From assembly GCA_903832775.1 (NCBI GenBank), contig CAILCX010000176.1, positions 27,476-91,475 on the forward strand: a stretch of DNA of 64,000 nt, given 5' to 3'. This document shows, piece by piece, positions 29,148 through 36,863 of this stretch. Positions within the stretch are counted from its first letter, which is position 1; every line of letters begins with the position of its first letter. Source of the stretch: an uncultured Methylobacter sp. GTDB lineage: Bacteria; Pseudomonadota; Gammaproteobacteria; Methylococcales; Methylomonadaceae. The translations under genes were made by a program, and so were the position numbers. The notes under the pieces are model-generated. The model did not search any database and was not told the DNA's origin. It worked only from the letters and a program-made list of their open reading frames with translations.

Positions 29148-31790
29148 TTATCTGGTTTTTAAAACCAATTTGCTCAGTGCCGGAAGAATAATGAAGGTAC
29201 TGACCATAATCCAAAAGATGCCAATTGTAATAATTAGTCCCATACTAGCTATGCCCTGATGCGGCGAAAAAGCGAGTCCGGCAAAACTGGATGCTGTGGT
29301 TAAAGCACCATAAAACATCGCTCTGGCAGTACTGGATTGATAGATGTTTTGCTCTTCTGAAAGTGAGTGATGCAGCTTTTCAACCATGTGGATGCCGTTA
29401 TCAACACCCAGTCCCAGTAACAGTGGCAAAGCGATAATATTGGCAAAGTTTATCGGTGTGTTGGTGATGACTGCACTTGCCATGGTAAACAGACCTGCCA
29501 GGATCAATGGCGTCATAACCAGTGCGGTATCAACAATGTTGCGTCTGATAGCGAATAGTAGCAGTGCAATAATTATTAGTGCGATCAATATTGCTTGCTG
29601 AAAGGCATCAATGACTTCTTTCATGGATTCCCAATACATAATTGGCAAGTCTGTCGTTTCCGGTGCAAGTGTTTGTACTTCGGTGATGAATTCTTCCAGA
29701 CTGGCTAAATCATTCAGGTCTTTTTTAGGAAAAATCTGGATGCGGTAAGAACCATCTTTACTTAGCCACTTGTCCTTAATGTCAGCAGGTAAATCCGCAA
29801 GTGTAATGTTTCTGGCATTAAAGCTGGTCGACAGATCATTCATGACATTGGGTAGCGTTCCAAGCAGGGCTGACTGAATTTTTTCAATAAACAAGCGTTG
29901 ATTGGGTTGTTGGCGTGTCTCCAGTTCAATCAAAATATCCCGGAGTTCTTTTTTGAAATTGCTTAAAGCCAAGCGGTCATGTTCATTGGTCTTTTGCGGC
30001 AGCAGCGCTTCGATGGTTTTTATCAGTTGATTGATTGCGGGAGCCGGATCAGTATCTGTTTTTAATGCCGGAAAGCTTTGTGTTTGTTCGCCAAGCATCA
30101 GGCTCATGTCTTCGATCAATGCCAGTTTGTCGTCCTGGGTAGCGGGTATAAAATCGAAGAGACTGATGGTTTTATCAACTGTTTTTAGGGTTGATAACTT
30201 CTTTTCAAGTTCTTTGGCATTTTTTTCATCTTTGGCCAGAACTGTCAAGGTGAGTGGAGTAGTTTCTTTGTCTTTCATCAGGTTTTTAAACGCGATGACC
30301 GATTCGGTATTGGGGTCGCGCAGGTTAATGGGATTGAAGTCTGTTTTTATTTGGAACATTAGACCAATCGATATAACGGCAATAATAAATGTTGCGATTG
30401 CAACTGGCTTGGCGAAATGAAGTGGAAAGATAGACAGTTTTTCGGCCAGTTTAGCTAGGCTACCTTGCGTTTCTTCCTCTTCGGATTTTACCGGTGCCGG
30501 GAGTATTTTCAAGAGTGCCGGCAAGGCAATCAAGGTAATTAACAGGCAGATGAACAGGCTGGTGCCTGCCAATAGTCCCAGTTCGGACACGCCTTTGTAA
30601 TCGGTTGGTATAAACGCGTACAGACCGATAGAGGTAGTGCCTGCACACAATAATAGCGAGGGTGCAGTGCTGGTTAAAGTGCTGCGTAACGCCAGATCTT
30701 TATGAATATGATGAGTCAGATTATCCCGATAGCGCAAACAAAAATGGATGGCATATTCTACGCCCAAACCGATATTGGATACCGCAAAAGCCACGGAAAT
30801 AAGGTTCAGTTCCATGACTGAAAAGGCTGCGAAGGCTCCACAAAACAACATCCCCAAAGCCAGGGTAATTAAGGTGGCAACTGTTAGTAAAATAGATCGA
30901 TAGGCCATTAAGAGAATAAATAAGACCAGTACAAGAGAAAAGATGCTGGCGGTAAAAGTACCGGCACTCATGCCTGATAATTCGTCATCTTCAAGTCCTG
31001 CTTCACCGGTAATTGAAACTTTAACGACTGGCAGATTGGGATCCTGAATTTGTATAACGGCTTTGCGGATAGCGTCAATCGCAGTTTCGGCAGGTCGAAT
31101 TTGCGAGAAATCAAACTTGGGCGAGACGATAATAAAGCCGTTACCAGAATGTGTTTTCTTTTCACTAATCAAGGATTCCCAGGACAATAGCGCATTCTCG
31201 CCATTAAGGGTTTTATGCAGGTTAAGCGAGACCTTGTCTATCAGTGAAGTCACGTCAATAGGAACAACCTGGGTTTTATCCTTGGATGATAGGGCGTCAT
31301 CAAATATTGCAAGAAAGCCGGTCAAGTTGGGTTCTTGGGAAATTCTGCCTATAAATGGCTGGGCGAGCGTCAAATTGGTGGATAGGGTCTTTAGTTCTTC
31401 GGTTTCCAGATATAGCAGTCCGTTATGACGAAAAAAATCGTTATCGTTGGGTATATAAGCTGAAATGATTTGGTCTTTGTTGGCGCTAAGTAGGCGTAGC
31501 AATCGCTTGCTGGCAGATTTGGTCAGCTCAGGTGTTTCTGATTCAACCACCAATAACAAGGTATGCATGTCCTGCGAAAACGCTTTTTCATAATTTCGTC
31601 GATTTATTTGAAAGGGGGCGTCCGGTGCAATCAGTTCAGCTGTATCGGTATTAATGCTTAAATGACTGGAGGTATATTGCAGTGCCAAAATACTGAGCAG
31701 AATTGTGAGTGACAATACGGCAATAGGGTGACCCAATGTATAGTCTCCCCATCGGGAAAAAAAAGAATTATTGCGATTTTTAAGTGACAT
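29148..31790 (-). CDS. hpnN: Hopanoid-type RND/MMPL transporter, HpnN-like
   Basis: The 880-residue inner-membrane RND-superfamily protein has the layout of one helix, a large periplasmic domain, five or six helices, then the same again. The segments SINTDTAELIAPDAPFQ near residue 50 and FFRHNGLLYLETEELK near 118 are typical of HpnN, which moves hopanoids to the outer membrane. No other hpn gene is in the window, so the assignment rests on sequence alone. It is 17 nt downstream of apbE in the same operon. Confidence 0.82.
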   Translation of the reverse strand: MSLKNRNNSFFSRWGDYTLGHPIAVLSLTILLSILALQYTSSHLSINTDTAELIAPDAPFQINRRNYEKAFSQDMHTLLLVVESETPELTKSASKRLLRLLSANKDQIISAYIPNDNDFFRHNGLLYLETEELKTLSTNLTLAQPFIGRISQEPNLTGFLAIFDDALSSKDKTQVVPIDVTSLIDKVSLNLHKTLNGENALLSWESLISEKKTHSGNGFIIVSPKFDFSQIRPAETAIDAIRKAVIQIQDPNLPVVKVSITGEAGLEDDELSGMSAGTFTASIFSLVLVLFILLMAYRSILLTVATLITLALGMLFCGAFAAFSVMELNLISVAFAVSNIGLGVEYAIHFCLRYRDNLTHHIHKDLALRSTLTSTAPSLLLCAGTTSIGLYAFIPTDYKGVSELGLLAGTSLFICLLITLIALPALLKILPAPVKSEEEETQGSLAKLAEKLSIFPLHFAKPVAIATFIIAVISIGLMFQIKTDFNPINLRDPNTESVIAFKNLMKDKETTPLTLTVLAKDEKNAKELEKKLSTLKTVDKTISLFDFIPATQDDKLALIEDMSLMLGEQTQSFPALKTDTDPAPAINQLIKTIEALLPQKTNEHDRLALSNFKKELRDILIELETRQQPNQRLFIEKIQSALLGTLPNVMNDLSTSFNARNITLADLPADIKDKWLSKDGSYRIQIFPKKDLNDLASLEEFITEVQTLAPETTDLPIMYWESMKEVIDAFQQAILIALIIIALLLFAIRRNIVDTALVMTPLILAGLFTMASAVITNTPINFANIIALPLLLGLGVDNGIHMVEKLHHSLSEEQNIYQSSTARAMFYGALTTASSFAGLAFSPHQGIASMGLIITIGIFWIMVSTFIILPALSKLVLKTR

Positions 31791-31807
31791 GGCTTGTTTA
31801 TGAGGTG

Positions 31808-32881
31808 TTATTTGATTGTCAGGGTATTTAAATTATTCAGGGCATCACTGCGCGATTCAATGAGTTCGTTGCCTTGCATTTCGATGAACAGCGTGGGGAT
31901 TTTTGCGGCGTTTGCGGCTTGCATGCCGTCTTTTTGCCCCAGACAGAGCAGGGCAGTATCCCAGGCGTCGGCAATTGTCGGATCGCTGATTAAAACGGTT
32001 ACGGAGACAAGGTTGTGGGTAACCGGTTTTCCATTTCGAGCATCGAGAATGTGGCTATAACGCTGGCCATGATCATCAAAATAATGACGGTAAGTGCCTG
32101 CAGTCATGACCGCCATCGGCGAATCTTTAGGCATGGTAATGACTTTTTGCATGGAACGTTCTTCTGGTAAGGGTCTTTCCAGAGCGATACGCCAGGGTTG
32201 CCGTCCAGGTTTTGTACCGTTTATTTTTAATTCGCCGCCTATCTCAACCAGATATTGAGTAATATTCTGCTGCTCCAGAACCTTACTGATACGTTCGACA
32301 CTATAGCCCTGGGCAATGGAAGACAGGTCTATTTTAAGGTCAACTTGTTGCTTGCGAAGATGAGTATCGTCAACAACTACAAGCTTTTCCATGCCGATTT
32401 GTTTTAGTGTGGTGAGAAGTTTGGCCTCATCTGGAATAGTGAGTGTGTCTCCTTTAAATCCCCATAGGTCAAACAAGGGCTTGATTGATAAATCATAACA
32501 ACCATGACTGGCTTCATTTACAACTTGAGCAATTTTGACCAGTGACACAATTTCGCTACCGACTTCCTGGCTGTCAGTGTTCTCAATTTTATTAAAGATT
32601 TCAATTGTAGAATCTGGGCGGTAATTGGATAACAGTTTATCGATAATAGTGAGTTCGTTTTCGATACTGGTTTTAATTGCTATGGTGTCAGCAGGGAGTT
32701 CGGACCAGTAACTGATATGGTAAGTCGTGCCTTGGGCGGGGCCTTCAAGTTTTTGTATAGCGGGTTCTGAGCAAGCTGTCAGAAGAGCAAACAATAGAGA
32801 GTTTAGAGGAAGGATTAAGTTTCGTAACGAGAATTTGCTATGATTAAGTATAGAGGTAGTTGTTATTGTTTTTTTAGTCAT
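31808..32881 (-). CDS. apbE: FAD:protein FMN transferase, lipoprotein
   Basis: ApbE covalently attaches FMN to Thr/Ser in DxxSGAT-type motifs of exported proteins. The N-terminus carries a lipobox (LLTAC), so the protein is membrane-anchored on the periplasmic side. Core segments include GTTYHIS, SNYRPDSTIEIFN, IDLSSIAQGYSVE and GGELKINGTKPG. The shorter start at 32881 is chosen, since an ATG eight codons upstream gives an even longer n-region. No flavinylation motif was seen in HpnN or other products here, so its target lies elsewhere. Confidence 0.92.
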   Translation of the reverse strand: MTKKTITTTSILNHSKFSLRNLILPLNSLLFALLTACSEPAIQKLEGPAQGTTYHISYWSELPADTIAIKTSIENELTIIDKLLSNYRPDSTIEIFNKIENTDSQEVGSEIVSLVKIAQVVNEASHGCYDLSIKPLFDLWGFKGDTLTIPDEAKLLTTLKQIGMEKLVVVDDTHLRKQQVDLKIDLSSIAQGYSVERISKVLEQQNITQYLVEIGGELKINGTKPGRQPWRIALERPLPEERSMQKVITMPKDSPMAVMTAGTYRHYFDDHGQRYSHILDARNGKPVTHNLVSVTVLISDPTIADAWDTALLCLGQKDGMQAANAAKIPTLFIEMQGNELIESRSDALNNLNTLTIK

Positions 32882-32905
32882 CCATTGCTGCCTTTGCTTT
32901 CTCAT

Positions 32906-33332
32906 CTCTGTTTGTTAAATATTAAATAGAATATGCTGCGCTTCTTCATCAACTTTAATATTGATAAAATGCCATACCAAAATCTCGCAATAATGCGGAC
33001 AAAATTTAGCTATTGTGCTTATTATAATCTGAAAGAAGCTAAATCCTTTTAAAAATTGGGCGATACTTGCATGCGAGTGATTTTCTATAGTACTGGGAGC
33101 ACTGAGTAAGGTCGTATCTGCGGTTGAATAGAGTAGTTTGAGTGTCTGTAGAATGAAATTTGCTGACTAAGTATGGGCGAATCTCTTAAACACTTTATTA
33201 AAAAGATTGCAAAATTGTGTAAATCTGAAAAATTCCATTAAAATCGTAGTTGGTAAAAGACTGGGCACAATATAACAATAAAAACCCCTGTCTTAAGATG
33301 TTATTTATTTCACTATATCTTTGGAGTTTGAT
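32906..33332. other. Non-coding region between apbE and the ABC gene
   Basis: About 430 nt of AT-rich sequence lie between divergent genes. A TATAAT hexamer at 33023-33028 is a possible -10 element but lacks a good -35. The ribosome binding site GGAG of the ABC gene is at 33323-33326. No coding region is supported. Confidence 0.4.
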
Positions 33333-35024
33333 GTGGAATTTTCAAACGGATTTTTTATTAAATTTATTCGGTTAGCCGGTCCATTTTGGCATTCAGAAAA
33401 CAAATCTACAATTCGCAGTCTGGCTTTGGCTTTATTCATGCTGACTGTGATGCAGATTGGAATAGCAGTTATTATTACGGAATGGAGTGCAGATCTTTTT
33501 AATGCGCTTGAGCAGCGTTCAATGGGCGGCCTGTTTATGCAGATTGGCGCAATAGTACTGATTTTCATATCAAATATAGCGGTTACCACCGCGCATTTTA
33601 AGGTAAAGCGGCGATTGCAACTTGATTGGCGTAGTTGGTTCACTCAGCATCTGATTGGCCTGTGGATGAAAGATGGCCGGCATTATTTGGTAACGCATAT
33701 TCAGGGAACCCATGATAATCCTGACGGGAGAATCGCTGAGGATGTTCGTATTGCAACCGAATCGGCCATCGAACTTTGCCACTCCTTGATTTACAGTTTA
33801 TTGGTGATTATCAGTTTTTCAAAAATTCTTTGGGGTCTATCCGGAACTGTTGTTTTAGATCTGTTTTTCATCGAGATTCCGATTCATGGGCATTTGGTCT
33901 GGTTGGCTATTATTTATGCTGCCTGTGCTTCCTCGTTGGGTTGGTGGTTAGGTCGACCCTATACTTTGGCAACTGATGCCAGGCAAACTGTGGAGGCTAA
34001 CTTTAGATTCGGTTTAGTAACGGCAAGGGAAAATTCTTTAGCGATTGCGCTAGTTCATGGGGAGGCCAATGAACAGGTTCGTTTCATCGGGCTTTTTAAG
34101 GATATTGTCCATGCTTGGCAGCTCCAGACACACACCTGGTCACATTTATTCATGCTTACTTCCGGTTACTCGGTGTTGTCGATGGCGTTTCCAATTCTGG
34201 TGTCTGCGCCCCGCTATATTTTGGGAAACATCACGCTTGGTGCCTTGATGCAATCAGCACAGGCATTCCAGCAAACGGCTGGAGCTTTGTCCTGGCCGGT
34301 AGATAATATGGCCAGAGTGGCAGAATGGCGAGCTTCTGTTGAACGTGTTTTGGGATTGGCTAACGGTTTGGACCTATTGGAGCGTGAAATTATTCGTCAT
34401 GACCCGCATCGTATTCAATTGAAAAAAACAGAACAGAATGTTTTACGTTTTTGTGATTTATGTATTATCAGACTTGACGGCATGGTGTGTGTGCAAAGTA
34501 TTAATGTTGAGATTATGCCGGGTGAGCGGGTTTTGATTTCAGGGAATGCTTTTACTGGCTCCAAATTGTTTAAATCAGTAGTTGGTCTTTGGCCTTGGGG
34601 AGAGGGATCTATAGAGTTGCCTGTAGACCCGGTATTTTTTATGCCCCCCAGGCCGTATCTGCCAACTGGAACTTTGCGGTCGGCGATTTGTTATCCGTCA
34701 ACGCAGATAGCTTATAGCGAAGCTGAGCTGGTTGAAGCACTTGAGCTGGTAGGTCTGGAGCAATTGCAAGAGGAACTGGACCGTGAAGACAATTGGGCTA
34801 GTGCTCTTTCACGCGAACAACAACAGCGTTTAGGTGTGGTTCGCTTATTGTTGCAGCAACCCAAGTGGATACTGTTGCAAGAGGCCATGGATTCGCTAGA
34901 TTCTTCATGTGAATTAAAAATGCTGCGGTTAATAACACAAAAGTTGCCTGATGCTGCGATTATGACAATTACCAATGAACCTCTGGCAGAAGCCTTTCAT
35001 CAGCGACGGATTGTTTTGCTATAA
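33333..35024 (+). CDS. SbmA/YddA-type ABC protein with degenerate ATPase domain
   Basis: The 563-residue protein has an N-terminal transmembrane domain of the SbmA/BacA/YddA type (EANFRFGLVTARENSLAIAL near 222), fused to a C-terminal nucleotide-binding domain. Every catalytic motif of that domain is altered. Walker A is GNAFTGSKL (404-412; Lys and Ser swapped), the Q-loop Gln is Pro439, the signature is LSREQ (492-496), Walker B is LLQEA with Gln516 for Asp, and the switch His is Asn548. The reading frame is intact and full-length. The GTG start at 33333 follows GGAG by 6 nt. It is probably a pseudo-ATPase. Confidence 0.85.
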   Translation: MEFSNGFFIKFIRLAGPFWHSENKSTIRSLALALFMLTVMQIGIAVIITEWSADLFNALEQRSMGGLFMQIGAIVLIFISNIAVTTAHFKVKRRLQLDWRSWFTQHLIGLWMKDGRHYLVTHIQGTHDNPDGRIAEDVRIATESAIELCHSLIYSLLVIISFSKILWGLSGTVVLDLFFIEIPIHGHLVWLAIIYAACASSLGWWLGRPYTLATDARQTVEANFRFGLVTARENSLAIALVHGEANEQVRFIGLFKDIVHAWQLQTHTWSHLFMLTSGYSVLSMAFPILVSAPRYILGNITLGALMQSAQAFQQTAGALSWPVDNMARVAEWRASVERVLGLANGLDLLEREIIRHDPHRIQLKKTEQNVLRFCDLCIIRLDGMVCVQSINVEIMPGERVLISGNAFTGSKLFKSVVGLWPWGEGSIELPVDPVFFMPPRPYLPTGTLRSAICYPSTQIAYSEAELVEALELVGLEQLQEELDREDNWASALSREQQQRLGVVRLLLQQPKWILLQEAMDSLDSSCELKMLRLITQKLPDAAIMTITNEPLAEAFHQRRIVLL

Positions 35025-35044
35025 ATTTTCAGAGGGTTTAACTT

Positions 35045-35064
35045 GGAGCAGATTTATCTGCTCC
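35045..35064. other. Perfect 8-bp hairpin after the ABC gene
   Basis: GGAGCAGA (35045-35052) and TCTGCTCC (35057-35064) enclose a TTTA loop 20 nt past the stop. There is no T-run. It may be a weak terminator or 3' stabiliser. Confidence 0.45.
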
Positions 35065-35233
35065 TGTTCGTCAGAAGCCGATTTTCAAGAATGCCGATAA
35101 TAAGCTAAATTCAAAATAATACTGGGTTATTTGATAATTCAGGGATTATTTGTCTAAGTTGTTTCACGTGCATTCCAATTTATCCAACTGTCGAGTAGTT
35201 TTTAATAATGTTTACTGACAAGGACTAATAATA

Positions 35234-36352
35234 ATGAAACATGATTATGATAATAAATTTGGCAAAAAAATTCGTGGCGTAAATTTGGGTGGCTGGCTGG
35301 TTCTTGAAAAATGGATGACCCCCAGTGTCTTTGAAGGTCTGCAAGCTGTTGACGAAACCACTTATTGTGTTGAACTGGGAGCTAATGCTGAAGAAGCACT
35401 TAAACGGCATTGGGATACTTTCATAACGCGTGAAGATTTTGTTTGGCTCGCAAATATCGGTATAAACGGGGTTAGGATACCGGTAGGTCATTGGATATTT
35501 GGGCCTGATTACCCATATCATGCCAGTTATGGTGAATATAAACACCCTTACGTACAGGGTGGCATAGCTATTCTTGATCAGGCATTTGACTGGGCTGAAG
35601 AACTTGGTTTGCATGTGGTGCTGGATTTACACGCAGCTCCTGGGTGTCAAAATGGCTTTGATAATGGTGGTATTAAGGATGTTTGTGAGTGGCACACAAA
35701 ACCGGAATATTTTGAACATTCTTTAAATATTTTGGAGCGACTGGCAGAGCGCTATCAAACTCGCCCGGCTTTACATGCTATTGAGGTTGTGAATGAGCCG
35801 CGTTGGGATATAGCCACGGATTATTTGAAGAAATATAACACTGAAGCTTATCATCGCATTCGTAAATATTGTCACGTAAATGATGTTGCTGTGGTTTATC
35901 ACGATGGTTTTCGTTCATTCACCGAGTATGCTGGTTTTTTAACGGGGCCTGAGTTCAGTAATGTGGTACTTGATATTCACCGCTATCAGTGTTTTGTAAG
36001 GGATGACATAGATACTGACATATATGGACATATAAATAAAGCAGTTATAGAGTGGAAAAATGAAGCTGATAGTATTGTCAATGAACTAAGTTGGACCTAT
36101 GTTGGCGAATGGAGTTTGGGGTTAGATTTAAGGGTTGTGTCCTTGTGGGCAGAAGGGCCTTTTAATCATGCCTTGCAAGAGATGGATGCGGTTCAGATGG
36201 ATCTTGCTTATCGCGGCTACGCATCTGCTCAACTGCTTACATTTGAAAAGTATTTGGGCTGGTTTTTTTGGAGCTACAAGACCGAAACAACTCCAGCGTG
36301 GAGTTTTCGGGATTGTGTCGAAAACGGATGGTTTCCCGATAAGTTTGTTTGA
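35234..36352 (+). CDS. GH5-family glycoside hydrolase (exo-beta-1,3-glucanase-like)
   Basis: The 372-residue (beta/alpha)8 enzyme opens with IRGVNLGGWLVLEKWMTPS, the hallmark of the GH5 exo-1,3-beta-glucanase group best known from yeasts. The catalytic acid/base is E188 in VVNEPRW and the nucleophile is E292 in VGEWSLG. H133 in DLHAAPG and H249 in DIHRYQ line the active site. There is no signal peptide, so the enzyme would be cytoplasmic unless exported otherwise. It follows the degenerate ABC gene by about 210 nt. The exact glucan substrate is not known. Confidence 0.87.
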   Translation: MKHDYDNKFGKKIRGVNLGGWLVLEKWMTPSVFEGLQAVDETTYCVELGANAEEALKRHWDTFITREDFVWLANIGINGVRIPVGHWIFGPDYPYHASYGEYKHPYVQGGIAILDQAFDWAEELGLHVVLDLHAAPGCQNGFDNGGIKDVCEWHTKPEYFEHSLNILERLAERYQTRPALHAIEVVNEPRWDIATDYLKKYNTEAYHRIRKYCHVNDVAVVYHDGFRSFTEYAGFLTGPEFSNVVLDIHRYQCFVRDDIDTDIYGHINKAVIEWKNEADSIVNELSWTYVGEWSLGLDLRVVSLWAEGPFNHALQEMDAVQMDLAYRGYASAQLLTFEKYLGWFFWSYKTETTPAWSFRDCVENGWFPDKFV

Positions 36353-36355
36353 GAT

Positions 36356-36598
36356 TTAAAATATTTGAATTAGTCCAAATAGGGCAATCAACGCCCAAAC
36401 AAAATTAAGCCAGAATAAAGGTCTTGATTTTTTTTGCCTGGCGTTGACTGCCATGAATGTGGCTCCTGCCATATTCATCCCATGGTAAATATTAGAGTCG
36501 ATATCCAGGGTTTTGAGTGTCAAAAAGAAATAAGCACTGACAATAAGGATGAATCCAAGCCAGCCAACAATCTCGTAATGTTTGTCAGTAAGTGTCAT
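36356..36598 (-). CDS. Small CBU_0592-like membrane protein
   Basis: The 80-residue protein has an N-terminal helix at about 11-28 (GWLGFILIVSAYFFLTL), a middle segment with IYHGMNMAGATFMAVNA, and a C-terminal helix (FWLNFVWALIALFGLIQIF). This resembles the CBU_0592 family of small inner-membrane proteins of unknown function. It converges on the GH5 gene with 3 nt between the two stop codons. Confidence 0.75.
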   Translation of the reverse strand: MTLTDKHYEIVGWLGFILIVSAYFFLTLKTLDIDSNIYHGMNMAGATFMAVNARQKKSRPLFWLNFVWALIALFGLIQIF

Positions 36599-36863
36599 AT
36601 GTTAAGTGTTATTTTTATTGACTTGTTAAGTCAGATTTTCTTAAATAAATCTCATAGCTAAAAATAAGAACTGAATCACATTGTCAGGTTTGCCAATTCA
36701 TTAGGATAGCGCTAGTGATTTTCGTTTTGATAAGTGATATATAAATTGTTTGTATCAAGGATATTTTCAGCGTTAAATTATGCTGATAGAAATTAAATAT
36801 GTATTGGCCGAATCAGATTGGTTGATTTTCTCAGTTGTTTTAAGAGTTATAAGGTGGCCGAAT

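Noticed and set aside
33333..35024. Pseudogene call for the ABC gene
   Set aside because: The frame is unbroken, the ribosome binding site is good and the length is normal. Motif loss alone does not show decay.
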